A stretch of 64,000 bases of DNA from Brevibacillus porteri (GCF_003013475.1 NZ_PXZO01000002.1:62001-126000), one strand, 5' to 3'; positions 52,987-62,883 are shown, counted from the stretch's first letter. Notes: generated from the letters alone by a model not told the origin. Made by a program: numbers and translations.

Positions 52987-53253
52987 TCACTTGCTTTTTT
53001 TGATTTCTCCAAACCAAACCCTAGAAGGGAGTTTCTTTACATCCTCATTGTGATAAGCATGGATGATATCCGGTACATACTCTTCCGTCAAGCGGATGCC
53101 TACCAGAATCATTTCCTTTTCTTCTTCTGACACGCTGAATAACGAGTCACCACATTTTTCGCAAACCATCACCCACCGCGCCTTCAGCTTCTGCAGGTCA
53201 TTCATATCCCATTGCACGTCCTGATCACATGTTGGACAGGCAATTGTTTTCAT
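52987..53253 (-). CDS. Small zinc-ribbon protein, 88 residues
   Basis: Two CxxC knuckles (CPTC near residue 6 and CEKC near 32) should bind one zinc ion. The rest is acidic with an EEEKEMILVGIRLTEEYVPDI segment. The ATG at 53253 follows AGGAGG; a frame 19 codons longer is rejected. Function unknown. Confidence 0.65.
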   Translation of the reverse strand: MKTIACPTCDQDVQWDMNDLQKLKARWVMVCEKCGDSLFSVSEEEKEMILVGIRLTEEYVPDIIHAYHNEDVKKLPSRVWFGEIKKSK

Positions 53254-53313
53254 CGTCTTTTCCTCCTGTACGCACAGCATGCTTTTCTTGCATTTTACTA
53301 AAATGGACAAGAA

Positions 53314-53344
53314 AAGACACTAACATCGTGTTAGTGTCTTTTTA
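53314..53344 (-). terminator. Intrinsic terminator
   Basis: AAAAGACACTAACA pairs with TGTTAGTGTCTTTT around three bases, downstream of the GreA-like gene on the - strand. Confidence 0.8.
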
Positions 53345-53369
53345 CATGATCGATGCGATGGGTAGATTT

Positions 53370-53828
53370 CTAAGGTGACGAGAATCCCCCCATATATGTA
53401 AAGCTTATCTCCCGTACCTGCACCTGTTGCCTGCCAACCGGACTTTCCAGCACAACAGAATCGTGTGGAGCCGCTAGCAGCAGCTGCCTGCCTATGGGCG
53501 ATAAGAATGAAATTCTGTTGTTATCCGGGTCAATGTCTGTGGGATACACCACAGTAAATGACTCCTCAAAATGATCTTCTTCAAATAGCACTTTTACGCT
53601 GCTGCCTAATAAAGTAATTGCTTTAAGCGATTGAAAGAGTGCACTGTCTTCTTTTGCCAAAAGGCTTTCGAGTGTTTGCTTGTAACGCTCGACAATCTCA
53701 TCGATGGATTGCTTTTCTTTTCCGTAGTTCCGTACATATTGATCGTAAAAGAGTGAATACTGCTCGTCAAAAAAGACAAGCTGGTTGATCAGATGATTTC
53801 TGGTGCCATTCAAAATACTAGGGTTCAT
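53370..53828 (-). CDS. GreA/GreB-like transcript-cleavage family protein
   Basis: A 152-residue protein. The C-terminal domain has the Gre/RNK FKBP-like pattern: FTVVYPTDIDPDNNRISFLSPIGRQLLLAAPHDSVVLESPVGRQQVQVREI. The N-terminal half is helical but lacks the clear acidic tip (DxxE) of true GreA, so it may only bind RNA polymerase. The ATG at 53828 follows GGGGGGTG; the longer start is rejected. It stands alone near the diguanylate cyclase. Confidence 0.75.
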   Translation of the reverse strand: MNPSILNGTRNHLINQLVFFDEQYSLFYDQYVRNYGKEKQSIDEIVERYKQTLESLLAKEDSALFQSLKAITLLGSSVKVLFEEDHFEESFTVVYPTDIDPDNNRISFLSPIGRQLLLAAPHDSVVLESPVGRQQVQVREISFTYMGGFSSP

Positions 53829-54049
53829 AGTAGATTTCACCCCCCAGTTGCGTTTCATAGACATGTTTGATGAACGTAATGTTCTTCATCGGAAAAACCC
53901 TCCTTAAAAAAATAGCCCCCGAAGGGACTCTCATCATTGTATCAATAATTTCAAAATGATTCCATCGACTGTTTAGAAATCTCTACTTCCGTTGCTGGTA
54001 ATGGGCGTTTGAATCTGTGGCTGGTAGTACAAAACCAGCTCGTCATTCT

Positions 54050-55207
54050 TTACCGCTTTCTCAAATCCCTCTCCAGTTCGATACGCATCAACACTTGGTC
54101 ATCGAGCTCATTGGTAAAAAGCTGAAATCCGTTTTTGCCGTTTTTCTTCACTCCGTACATGGCAGCATCAGCATTTTTGAGCAATTGCTCTTCACTACAT
54201 CCGTGGTCGGGATACACCGCTACTCCAATACTCGCCGAGACGTAATAATCTTTTCCTTGCAAGCGATAGGGGATCTCGATTTCCTTGACCACTCGATCAG
54301 CCAACGTCAAAAACTCGTGATCATCTTCAACATTTTGGCAGATCAGTGCGAATTCATCACCACCCATACGAGCAATCATCACATCGAATCCTTCCGCGCT
54401 TTTTTTTATCCGCTCACTCACTTCTTGCAAAAAATGATCCCCATACATATGGCCCAGAGAGTCATTGATCATTTTAAAACAATCGATGTCCAATACCAGC
54501 ACAGCAAATCGCGTATCCTGTTCGCTATTGTTAACAATCGCCTCCTGCAAGGCTTGATGGAGCTTCCTTCTGTTCGGCAAGCCGGTTAAATCATCGTGAA
54601 ACGCCTGATATTCCATCATCGATTTCGCGCGATGCTCCAGCATACGTATCTGGTCTTCGTACGCCTCCAGGACCAATTGCTGCTCAAAGCTGAGCAGCTT
54701 CGTAATGGCTTGAGCGAGTTTTTTCGAGTCAGGATAATCGTCTTTCCGATCATCTATCATTCGCATGAGTGTGCCTAACAGGTTTTGAAAAGAACCCATG
54801 TACCACTTGGGAGGAAGCCCGATTTTTTGATGAACCATCGCAATCTTCAATCGTTTTTCAATGAAGGCAGGATCGATCCGGCCGTCAAACATCTCGATTA
54901 AATGATTCATTAAGGTTTGACGTAAACGTTCAGCGGTTGTGTGCTCCATCACGATTTGTTTCAAAGAGTCCACATGGAGAATCGATTCATAAAAAGAAGA
55001 AGTAATCTGCTCAATTTCAGTCTCAATGACAGGACGAAACGCTGCGATTAATTGCAAATCCTCTTCCGTCAAGTTAATCATGTTCATTTGTGCGATAACT
55101 TCGGTGTTTCCTTCTATTAATATCCGTGCAGAATCGTCTGCCGGCGAAATCGACGGTTGGCAGCATGCAGCGCTGTTTTCCTTGGACGAATTTGATGACT
55201 TCTGCAT
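54050..55207 (-). CDS. Globin-coupled diguanylate cyclase
   Basis: Makes cyclic di-GMP, probably in response to oxygen bound at heme. The N-terminal globin sensor domain spans about residues 40-195, with the likely proximal His126 in MVHQKIGLPPKWY. A short helix links it to a GGDEF domain (about 205-370) with an intact GGDEF at 282-286. The usual inhibitory RxxD site five residues before it reads ExxD, so product inhibition may be weak. No EAL domain is attached. An EAL protein is encoded 4 kb away. Confidence 0.93.
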   Translation of the reverse strand: MQKSSNSSKENSAACCQPSISPADDSARILIEGNTEVIAQMNMINLTEEDLQLIAAFRPVIETEIEQITSSFYESILHVDSLKQIVMEHTTAERLRQTLMNHLIEMFDGRIDPAFIEKRLKIAMVHQKIGLPPKWYMGSFQNLLGTLMRMIDDRKDDYPDSKKLAQAITKLLSFEQQLVLEAYEDQIRMLEHRAKSMMEYQAFHDDLTGLPNRRKLHQALQEAIVNNSEQDTRFAVLVLDIDCFKMINDSLGHMYGDHFLQEVSERIKKSAEGFDVMIARMGGDEFALICQNVEDDHEFLTLADRVVKEIEIPYRLQGKDYYVSASIGVAVYPDHGCSEEQLLKNADAAMYGVKKNGKNGFQLFTNELDDQVLMRIELERDLRKR

Positions 55208-55316
55208 TTACATAGATTCTCCCTTTCCATAGAACCAACGTACTTATAGGCTCATGCTTATTCATAAATATTCATTCGACATAATTCTACATTGTCCTCT
55301 CATCGGGGAAAAGGAA

Positions 55317-55345
55317 AGAGTCTGCACGATTTATGTACAGACTCT
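55317..55345 (-). terminator. Hairpin downstream of the broken BlaR1 gene
   Basis: AGAGTCTG and CAGACTCT form an 8-bp stem; on the - strand TTTCCTTTTCC follows. Confidence 0.6.
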
Positions 55346-55356
55346 ACATGTTCCCG

Positions 55357-56452
55357 CTACTTTTTCAGATCAATCGCCTTTTCCTTTACCAGAGCTGCTA
55401 CCAATTGCTGTTGCACGTCCGCTTCTACTTCTTTGAACGTCACTTTCAAGCAGACATCTTCTTTTAACCAAAAATAAGTGTGGTTGTCCTTATCCTTTGG
55501 GCTACTAAGTGTATCATCGACTTTATACGGCGCTGTGCGGAATACTTCTTGGCCACTGATGTTCAAAGAAGTGACAGGAACTTCAAATTTTGCACCGTCT
55601 ATTCTCTCAAAAGGGAACTTTTTTTGTTTTTCTCATGTTTTCCACAATGGATTTGTCCTTGATTTGGGCAAACAACACGATCGTTTTTGGTTTTTCAGGA
55701 TTTTCAAACGTGAGATGAATGGTGCGCTTGTGTTTATCCAGATGAGCGAGTTCATGCGAGAAGACGTGGTACAACTCGGCGTCTGACAACGATTGATATA
55801 CGTCCCGCGGACAATAAACCCAAGGTGAAAACAGACCAGAGATTAACGGGCCCTTCGCCAGTGTCCCTGTATAGACGTGTATTTTCCTTTTTACCCCAAA
55901 CTTCTTTCTGCAATCATCCATGATGGAAAACACTCTCTCATCCGTCACTCGCATTAAAAAGCGTTCTTTATTGTGCATCTTGTACAGATAGGCGAAGAGC
56001 CTCGCCAACAAAAAGACTACTCCGACAAGCTACACTGCTGTGAGAACTTGGATATAGACTGGATGCGAGGAAACTGCATTCATCCCTTCATCCTTAGCTG
56101 CTTCGGTTTGTATCTGATTTTTCTCGTTGTCTTTTAATCCGTGGGAGACTTCTGAGATGACGACAGGAAGTTGTGTGTTTGGCATTAGTTGTGGTTCTGC
56201 GGAGAAAGAAAGCGGCTGGTCAGCCGACATGCTGTTACTTGCCCAGAAAACCCAGGTAAAGAGGCTGAATGAACTCTCCGGTAGCACGGGGATCATTAGG
56301 CCTGCCAAAACGATGAACCATAACAAATGATGCATGCGCCAGCTAATCGCTTGGCTAACTCCTTTTTTTATGGCTACCAACAAAATAGCTACTAGGCTTG
56401 CCCCCAACGAGGCGTAGCACATCCACAAAAAAATACTCGCTAGAATATCCAT
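55357..56452 (-). pseudogene. Broken BlaR1/MecR1-like M56 peptidase gene fused to another tail
   Basis: The first part (56452-56030) encodes membrane helices typical of BlaR1 (MDILASIFLWMCYASLGASLVAILL). An in-frame TAG follows, after which the same frame reads on (LVGVVFLLARLF...) to the zinc motif HELAH (VFSHELAHLDKHKRT). Right after it the sequence no longer looks like BlaR1. It continues as FENPEKPKTIVLFAQIKDKS and, after a one-base shift in an A-run near 55620, as FERIDGAKFEVPVTSLNISG to the stop at 55357. So there is a nonsense codon, an internal deletion/fusion and a frameshift. Confidence 0.7.
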
Positions 56453-56513
56453 TTACAGGTCCCTCATCATTGCTTTTTCTTTTGTTTTTCCGTCAATATT
56501 TTTTGCAGCTTGT

Positions 56514-56843
56514 CTATTTCTTCGTGGATAACTGCACATCTTCGAGAAAATTGGTCATCATCGTGCCTACAGCCCTATTAAAAACACGTTTCAAAAAGGA
56601 TTCGCTTTCAGCCCGTTTGCATTCAGCTTCTTGGACGAGTGGGAAATATCGGTAGCTGCGGCCAGATTTGCTGATTGCTTTCTTTTTGAGCAACCTGTTC
56701 AAAAACGTGCGCACCGTCTGCTCTGTCCATTCGATATCGGCTGGTAAACGCTCGATGATTTGCTCTGCTGTTGCTGGATGATCTCTCCAGATCTCCTTCA
56801 TGATTTCCCACTCGGCCTCCGATATTTTCGGAATATTGCTCAT
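56514..56843 (-). CDS. blaI: BlaI/MecI-family repressor
   Basis: A 109-residue winged-helix repressor with the family start PKISEAEWEIMKEIWRDHPATAEQIIERL, recognition helix WTEQTVRTFLNRLLKKKAISK and wing SGRSYRYFPLV. The dimerisation tail is present but slightly short. The ATG follows AGAGGTGATGACG. In beta-lactam sensing it is cleaved upon BlaR1 signalling. Here the adjacent BlaR1 gene is broken, so it may act as a permanent repressor or serve another sensor. Confidence 0.9.
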   Translation of the reverse strand: MSNIPKISEAEWEIMKEIWRDHPATAEQIIERLPADIEWTEQTVRTFLNRLLKKKAISKSGRSYRYFPLVQEAECKRAESESFLKRVFNRAVGTMMTNFLEDVQLSTKK

Positions 56844-56930
56844 CACGTCATCACCTCTTAGATTTACAATTGTAAATTTAAACTGCCTACCATCTTTTTC
56901 CACACCTTCTAAAAACGGCAAAATAAAAAA

Positions 56931-56961
56931 GCACAGTGGAAAATGAATGCTCCCACTGTGC
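56931..56961 (-). terminator. Terminator of the RCC1-propeller gene
   Basis: GCACAGTGG and CCACTGTGC form a 9-bp stem; TTTTTTATTTT follows on the - strand. Confidence 0.8.
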
Positions 56962-56976
56962 TCTTCTTCCCGTCTT

Positions 56977-59091
56977 TTATTGTCTGACCATATCTGGTTG
57001 AAGCTCACCTTTTCCGTATGGATTATCGCCAATCAATACGATCTTATCATCTTCAGTGACCAGTACATGATAATGCGAGCCTGGTCCTTCGATCGCATAG
57101 TCGTACGAAGAGGAAATCAGTCTAACAGGCGCAGCCACTTTTTGTTTTTTAAGCGGTTCCCATTCATGTTCAAAGATTTGCCCATCCTTCGTAATCCGCA
57201 AACGTCCGCTCATCATGGCAATGTCTTCTTCCGTTTTGGGTTCCAACTTCACTTTGATAGCTCCTGCGTCATTTCCTTCGCTCTCAGGGTAAACCTGCAA
57301 TTCCTGAACCTTACCTGCTTCGTTGATCGCCCAAACTGATGCGATATCCTTTGTATAACGGACAAAATACTCAGGTGCAAGCTCACGAATTCCTTCCAAA
57401 CCAGCTATCTGTGCAAATGAAGTGAACGGTTCATCATTCTTCCGTTCTGCGTACAATACCTGACCATTTTTCGTCACAGCAAAAAACGTATAAAGATTGG
57501 AATAAAGCTTGGTCACATCCGCTGCCAATTTTGAATCGATCTTGAGGGTTTCCACTTTTTGTGGGCGCAAGTTCGTGATGACATATACCCCTCCGCGTTC
57601 AGCGGAATCAAAACTGAATTCCACCGTCAGGAATTGGTCATCTTCCGTACGTAACAAGAGATGCTCCTCTCCACCAACGAAATCCTTGATCCGAGAAGGC
57701 AGTGCCAATGTTTCACAGCTGCTAAATTCACTGGTCCACAACTGGATTTGTCCGTTCTCATTTAAGGTAACCGGAGAATCCATGATGCTATCCAATGTTT
57801 TTACTTTCGTAGGTCCTTTCACTTCATATGGCACTCGATCCGCGCCAAAACTCCATACAGAACCATCCTTACGAACGAAGTACGGTCGATTCAGCTCAGT
57901 TACTACTTGTTTTACATCACGTAATTCGCCCAATTCTGTCCATTTGTCAAACGTAACAGGGATTCGTCCCAGCTGTCCTGTCATATTGCTGCCAAATGAA
58001 TAGACGTTTCCTTTTTTATCGAGAGCAATCACATGGTCGGTTCCTGCTTGTACGTCTGTCATACCAGAAAGACCCGCTATTTTGACAGGCTCCTCGAGCT
58101 CATTTTCCAGATTCGCACCGAGCATTCCAAGTGTATTATCTCCCCAGCCCCAGACAGTTCCGTCCGCTTTTACGATCAAGTACAATCCTTCTCCGCCAAC
58201 TGCCATCCGTGTGGCACCATCTGCATGAGCGGCACGCACTACTTTTTCATTTTCTTTTGTATTATAGCTATACATTTCGCCTTTTTCTGTTTGGATTAAG
58301 GCGCGATCCGTGTAATCGACGGCTATTTGTTTGACTTTCCCTGGGATATCCATTACCTGCAGGTTTTCTGTGTTCAGCTCTCCGGATTTGCCATCGAGAT
58401 AAAGAAGCTTCCCTTGGTCATCTATTGCAAACAAGGAAAAGGCTGAGCTATACATGTCACGGATATTCGAAAGCTTCGTCACCTTTTCTGCTGCTTTCGC
58501 TCCTTTTTCCCATTTCAGTACGGTACCGTCTTCTTTCAGTAAAAAGAGTACGCCTTCATGAAGATCGAGCTGCTGAATGTTCTTGATTTTATCCAGACCG
58601 GCCAGTTTTTCTGGTACTTTCTTTTCATCGATCTGCCATACATCACCGGCACCCGTCAGGACATAATCCGTCGTGACTTGCTTGGCATCTTTGATCCCTG
58701 CTAGCTTGTGCGGTTCATACTTCTTGTCAGATTGATAGCCCCATTTCCACACTTGCCCATCCTCGGTGAAGGCATACGAAATACCTGGCCTCCACCCATA
58801 GCCTGCTTCATCAAAAATGACGCCTGTTGCAATGGCAGTAATCCCTTTCAGCACCGGCTTATTCTCCAATGATTTCCAAGACTTCGCAGTTATGTCCGAA
58901 ACATCCGCTTTCGTGTCATCTTGACTGCAAGCCTGTAGCTTCACCTCGGTATTGCCTATCGTGCCAGCCGATGTTTCTACTTTAGTGGAACCTGCCTTCG
59001 CAGGGGATGCAGCAACGACCCCACCCGTCGTCAATAAGGAGAGTACCGCGGTATAGCTCAACAGTGCTACCCATTTCTCTCTTCGTATCAT
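56977..59091 (-). CDS. Secreted RCC1-repeat (beta-propeller) protein
   Basis: The 704-residue protein has a signal peptide (about 1-35) and then repeated units of about 50 residues with the RCC1 pattern, e.g. KADGTVWGWGDNTLGMLG, KKGNVYSFGSNMTGQLG, KDGSVWSFGAD and EDGQVWKWGYQ. Such propellers bind proteins or glycans; no enzyme motif is seen. The ATG at 59091 follows GAGGAG. It is a single-gene unit between blaI and a TetR regulator. Confidence 0.85.
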   Translation of the reverse strand: MIRREKWVALLSYTAVLSLLTTGGVVAASPAKAGSTKVETSAGTIGNTEVKLQACSQDDTKADVSDITAKSWKSLENKPVLKGITAIATGVIFDEAGYGWRPGISYAFTEDGQVWKWGYQSDKKYEPHKLAGIKDAKQVTTDYVLTGAGDVWQIDEKKVPEKLAGLDKIKNIQQLDLHEGVLFLLKEDGTVLKWEKGAKAAEKVTKLSNIRDMYSSAFSLFAIDDQGKLLYLDGKSGELNTENLQVMDIPGKVKQIAVDYTDRALIQTEKGEMYSYNTKENEKVVRAAHADGATRMAVGGEGLYLIVKADGTVWGWGDNTLGMLGANLENELEEPVKIAGLSGMTDVQAGTDHVIALDKKGNVYSFGSNMTGQLGRIPVTFDKWTELGELRDVKQVVTELNRPYFVRKDGSVWSFGADRVPYEVKGPTKVKTLDSIMDSPVTLNENGQIQLWTSEFSSCETLALPSRIKDFVGGEEHLLLRTEDDQFLTVEFSFDSAERGGVYVITNLRPQKVETLKIDSKLAADVTKLYSNLYTFFAVTKNGQVLYAERKNDEPFTSFAQIAGLEGIRELAPEYFVRYTKDIASVWAINEAGKVQELQVYPESEGNDAGAIKVKLEPKTEEDIAMMSGRLRITKDGQIFEHEWEPLKKQKVAAPVRLISSSYDYAIEGPGSHYHVLVTEDDKIVLIGDNPYGKGELQPDMVRQ

Positions 59092-59168
59092 TATGAATCT
59101 CCTCGCCATCGTCTAATGTAAACATTTGTAAGACGCTGGTAACTCGAATTGCGTCACTGTTTTTTCGA

Positions 59169-59744
59169 TTACTTTAGCACGCTTCTCACTGTTTCAGTCC
59201 AGATATCCCTCTGATCTAGCTCAATTCCCATCAGCATGTAATTACTAATATTATCAACGACGAGTGCTAGAATATGAGCTTTTGCTACGACACGATCAGG
59301 CGTGACGACACCTAACTCTATTCCTCGCTCTAATAAGGAGGTAAAGCCCTGCAAAAAATCTTCTTGCATCATACGTAGCTTGTCACGGTACTTCTCTTTT
59401 TGACTGACAGACAGCAGAAATTGATTGAAGACACGTAAAAAGGCATAATCCTCTTCCTCGCTCGGCAATAGCTTCAACCCAGTTTCGATAAGAAGTTCCG
59501 TGAAATTGTCAGCTGTAAAATCTGTAACCGTAAAAAAATGAGAGAATGTATAGTTTCCAAACAGTTGATCAAACAAATAATCGAGAAGTGCGTCCTTTGA
59601 TGCAAAGTGGTAGTAGATCGCCGGCTTCGTAATCCCTACTTCTGTAGCAATCATCGTCAGGCTCGTCTTTTCAATCCCATGCTCCGCGAATAATTGATAG
59701 GCTGCTTCTACAATATGTTGATGTGTTTTATTATCTTTTGACAT
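59169..59744 (-). CDS. TetR-family transcriptional regulator
   Basis: A 191-residue regulator. The N-terminal HTH reads IVEAAYQLFAEHGIEKTSLTMIATEVGITKPAIYYHFASKDALLDYL (TetR signature). The C-terminal ligand domain is helical with an acidic patch (SEEEDYAFLRVF). AAAGGAGACG precedes the ATG at 59744. No transporter lies next to it, so its target is unknown; the RCC1 gene is downstream on the same strand. Confidence 0.92.
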   Translation of the reverse strand: MSKDNKTHQHIVEAAYQLFAEHGIEKTSLTMIATEVGITKPAIYYHFASKDALLDYLFDQLFGNYTFSHFFTVTDFTADNFTELLIETGLKLLPSEEEDYAFLRVFNQFLLSVSQKEKYRDKLRMMQEDFLQGFTSLLERGIELGVVTPDRVVAKAHILALVVDNISNYMLMGIELDQRDIWTETVRSVLK

Positions 59745-59826
59745 GAATGACGTCTCCTTTGGCAAATCGATCCCATACGTTTTAGCCTACTGATTGTTAA
59801 GTCAAATTGCAACCGGATACAAAAAA

Positions 59827-59854
59827 GAGCTTTACCATGGCTTCGGCAAAGCTC
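59827..59854 (-). terminator. Terminator of the catalase gene
   Basis: GAGCTTT pairs with AAAGCTC (with further inner pairing) and a run of six T follows on the - strand. Confidence 0.75.
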
Positions 59855-59889
59855 CGCTGTTCATTCAGTCTTGTTGTTGACTCGGGTCA

Positions 59890-61479
59890 TCAGTAAGGCT
59901 TGGACGGACGGGACTTCTGTTCGGCTTCCTTGACAGCCGCCCCGGGATTCGTTGCGCCCATCGGTCCGCCCATCTCTTTACTATTTCCGCCATTGCCCTG
60001 TGCGACTCCAGCTTTCAAACGCTGACCGTACTCTTCGTCACATTGTGAGAAGAATCCAAGCATTTTTTCTTGAATGCGAGGATCACAGGAGAGGAGTGCA
60101 TCCGTCAGATTGGCAATGAGGTCTTCTTTTTCCCAGTCTTCCATGAGGCGATAACGTTCTCCCGCCTGTTTGAAATCGTTGGTGCGATCAATTTTTTGAC
60201 GAACGACCTTCCCTTCTACTTCTGGCTGATGATCAGGAGCGGCTTGCTTGGCTTCCTGCAATCCGCCAATCGTCGATGGCTCATAGTTAATATGTCGCTG
60301 CGCTCGATCTACATGGTACAGCATTTGACCGCCTTCCTGGTTGGTAGCGACATGCTTTTTGGGAGCGTTGACCGGAAGCTGCAAGTAGTTGGCGCCAACC
60401 CGATAACGCTGCGTGTCGGAGTAGGAGAAGGTCCTACCTTGCAGTAGCTTGTCATCAGAAAAATCAAGTCCATCCACTAAAACACCTGTCCCAAATGCTG
60501 CTTGCTCGACCTCTGCAAAATAGTTATCCGGATTTTTATCCAGTACCATTTTGCCTACAGGAAGAAACGGGAATTGATCTTCGGGCCATATTTTCGTTGG
60601 ATCAAGTGGATCAAAATCGAGCTCAGGGTGATCGTCATCACTCATGATCTGGACGCACATTTCCCACTCCGGATATTCTCCTCGCTCAATCGCTTCGTAC
60701 AAGTCCTGTGTGGCATGATTAAAGTTTTTCCCTTGAATCTCTTCCGCCTGTTTTTGTGTCAAATTTTTAATCCCTTGCGTTAATGGCTGCCAATGGTATT
60801 TGACCAGGACCGCTTTTCCTTCGTGGTTTACCCACTTGTACGTGTTTACGCCAGAGCCTTGCATTTGCCGATAGTTCGCTGGTATTCCCCACGGGGAGAA
60901 CAAAAACGTGATCATATGCATGGCCTCAGGCGTGTTCGAGATAAAGTCAAAGATCCGTTCCACGTCTTGTATGTTTGTGGCAGGATCAGGCTTGAACGCA
61001 TGTACAAGATCAGGAAACTTCATCGCATCCCGAATGAAAAAAACTTTGAGGTTATTGCCAACCAGATCCCAGTTCCCGTCCTCTGTATAAAACTTCACCG
61101 CAAACCCACGTGGATCGCGCAATGTTTCGGGAGAATGTGTGCCATGAATAACCGTAGAAAACCGTACAAACACAGGCGTTTTTTTCCCCTGCTCCGAAAA
61201 CAGCTTTGCTCTCGTGTACGTAGAAATCGGCTCATCACCAGCGGTTCCATACGCTTCAAAATAGCCACGCGCACCTGCTCCTCGGCTATGCACGACACGC
61301 TCAGGTGTTTTCTCCCGATCAAAATGTGTGATTTTTTCCAGAAAGTTGTAATTCTCCAGAACCGTTGGCCCGCGATTTCCAACGGTCCGCAGGTTCTGGT
61401 TGTCTGTAATCGGATGGCCTTGGCGATTCGTCAGGATATTTTCTTCTGACTGGCTGATGGACTTGCTGTTATCATCCAT
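59890..61479 (-). CDS. Monofunctional heme catalase
   Basis: Splits hydrogen peroxide in the cytosol or spore. The 529-residue protein has the distal His64 (VVHSRGAGA), Asn142-143 (VGNN) and the heme-ligand Tyr353 ([12 protein letters not shown]). The C-terminal 35 residues are Gly/Met/Pro-rich ([21 protein letters not shown]), an addition not seen in short KatA. AGGGAGGATTC precedes the ATG. A possible sigma-F-like site upstream would fit a spore catalase (KatX role), but this is weak. Confidence 0.95.
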   Translation of the reverse strand: MDDNSKSISQSEENILTNRQGHPITDNQNLRTVGNRGPTVLENYNFLEKITHFDREKTPERVVHSRGAGARGYFEAYGTAGDEPISTYTRAKLFSEQGKKTPVFVRFSTVIHGTHSPETLRDPRGFAVKFYTEDGNWDLVGNNLKVFFIRDAMKFPDLVHAFKPDPATNIQDVERIFDFISNTPEAMHMITFLFSPWGIPANYRQMQGSGVNTYKWVNHEGKAVLVKYHWQPLTQGIKNLTQKQAEEIQGKNFNHATQDLYEAIERGEYPEWEMCVQIMSDDDHPELDFDPLDPTKIWPEDQFPFLPVGKMVLDKNPDNYFAEVEQAAFGTGVLVDGLDFSDDKLLQGRTFSYSDTQRYRVGANYLQLPVNAPKKHVATNQEGGQMLYHVDRAQRHINYEPSTIGGLQEAKQAAPDHQPEVEGKVVRQKIDRTNDFKQAGERYRLMEDWEKEDLIANLTDALLSCDPRIQEKMLGFFSQCDEEYGQRLKAGVAQGNGGNSKEMGGPMGATNPGAAVKEAEQKSRPSKPY

Positions 61480-61522
61480 ATGAATCCTCCCTGTCCAGTT
61501 TTTCTCATGTGTGGTTCATAAC

Positions 61523-61552
61523 CATGGTTACCGAATGAGGGATTCTTTATGC
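61523..61552 (-). promoter_or_regulatory. Possible sigma-F-like promoter of the catalase gene
   Basis: On the - strand GCATA (61548-61552), a 15-base spacer and GGTAACCATG resemble the sigma-F consensus with two mismatches in the -10. Confidence 0.3.
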
Positions 61553-61559
61553 GAAAAGA

Positions 61560-62303
61560 CTAATTAGCTTCGTAAGCAAAATCAGCGTTAAGCACTGGAA
61601 CCGTGCAGCTCTGATTCCATTCCGCTGCAAGTGCGACATCTTCCGGGTATCCCTTGCTGATCAGTTCTTGACCAGAAGCACATTTCTGCAAGTAAGCAAG
61701 AAGATGATCTTGGGCTGATCGGAAAGCTGCCACCGCCATTTTGGCCTCTGGTGACAATCGATATTCCTCCAATTCGTGAAGCAGCGCACCTGCCGCAATC
61801 ATATCCTCAATAGCGGGTCGCAATGCTCCATTTCCCCATCGTTCACCGCAAGCAATAACCGTCACAGTTCCTTTCTGCTGTTGTATGTATCTGGCGACGG
61901 ATGATGCATTTCGCAAGCACGCAGCGATTACCTTCGCCCCTGTTTTCTTTGCCAGCAAGGTACAGGTCGATCCATTTGGCGAGGGCAACACCATTCTACT
62001 TCCCATCGGAACCGTTTTCAGACAGGCGGGTGAAAGGGAGATTGGTTCTCCACGTTTTCCAGCGAGCAGCGCTGCTTTTTGTGTAGCGAATGCTACGGCT
62101 GACTCATCCTTTACCTGATAAGGATAGACGATCCCTCCACGTCCCGTTACGATGTCGACACACGTGCTGAAGGAGAGCACATCGATAATGACGATCATAT
62201 CCGATGTTGCACCGACCTGTTCCACCCCTTCGTATCCCCAATCAAATCGAGCCGTATAGTTTAGTTGTTTGCATACAGGCGTTTCTCCCAAAACCTCCAC
62301 CAT
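61560..62303 (-). CDS. comB: ComB-family 2-phosphosulfolactate phosphatase
   Basis: Removes phosphate from 2-phosphosulfolactate to give sulfolactate, a compound stored in spores of some Bacillota and a coenzyme M precursor in archaea. The 247-residue protein has the family motifs VIIDVLSFSTCVD, LPSPNGSTCTLLA, ACLRNASSVA and ACGERWGNGALRPAIEDMIAAGALL. No ComA (phosphosulfolactate synthase) gene is adjacent. The start is uncertain, as AGAGGATGGTGG surrounds the first ATG. Confidence 0.88.
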   Translation of the reverse strand: MVEVLGETPVCKQLNYTARFDWGYEGVEQVGATSDMIVIIDVLSFSTCVDIVTGRGGIVYPYQVKDESAVAFATQKAALLAGKRGEPISLSPACLKTVPMGSRMVLPSPNGSTCTLLAKKTGAKVIAACLRNASSVARYIQQQKGTVTVIACGERWGNGALRPAIEDMIAAGALLHELEEYRLSPEAKMAVAAFRSAQDHLLAYLQKCASGQELISKGYPEDVALAAEWNQSCTVPVLNADFAYEAN

Positions 62304-62414
62304 CCTCTATCAAAAATAGTTACTCGTCCCCTTACGTTCGCCGTTACAAATCAAGGCAAGAAACAATATCGTATTATTGTCCCACTAGATTACACAAGAA
62401 TGGAGTGAACATGG

Positions 62415-62861
62415 ATGTCTGAAATCGAATACGACGACGATCAAGGTGGTAATGAAAGCAGAAACCACAGACGCCCAAGACGAAATATTGTGAGAACGAC
62501 TGGTATTTTGCAAAACAACCTTAGTGTTGCTCTCACCGCTCACCTCGACCTGGTCAATCTGAACACAGAGGATGTTGAAGTACGTGTGCAAATATTGAAC
62601 TGGGGTGCTGCGGTTACGCAAACCAATCCGGTTAGTACCTTGGTGGACATCACGCAATTTATCCCAGCCAATACTCGTACTGTATTCAATGGACTTGTCC
62701 CCGCTTCCAACCACTATGAAGTTCGCCTCACCGTAGCACGTAACAACGAAAATGTACTTCTCACCACTTATGGCCGTACTTCTATCGGCGGCGGTCAAGT
62801 TGTTGGTCTTACAGTGCTTGATAGTCAATTCCAAACAATCGAAATCGAAACTTGTATTTAA
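62415..62861 (+). CDS. Probable exosporium/spore-surface-like protein, 148 residues
   Basis: The N-terminus is acidic then basic (EIEYDDDQGGNESRNHRRPRRN). It is followed by a beta-strand domain: ILQNNLSVALTAHLDLVNLNTEDVEVRVQILNW, FIPANTRTVFNGLVPASNHYEVRLTVARN. This looks like a jelly-roll fold, as in exosporium trimer proteins such as BxpB, but the resemblance is only by pattern. GGAGTG lies seven bases before the ATG. Strong terminator downstream. Confidence 0.6.
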   Translation: MSEIEYDDDQGGNESRNHRRPRRNIVRTTGILQNNLSVALTAHLDLVNLNTEDVEVRVQILNWGAAVTQTNPVSTLVDITQFIPANTRTVFNGLVPASNHYEVRLTVARNNENVLLTTYGRTSIGGGQVVGLTVLDSQFQTIEIETCI

Positions 62862-62883
62862 CTATTTTGTAGGAAGAAAATGA

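Noticed and set aside
60793-61449. 218-codon + strand frame opposite the catalase gene
   Set aside because: Antisense shadow of a highly conserved enzyme.
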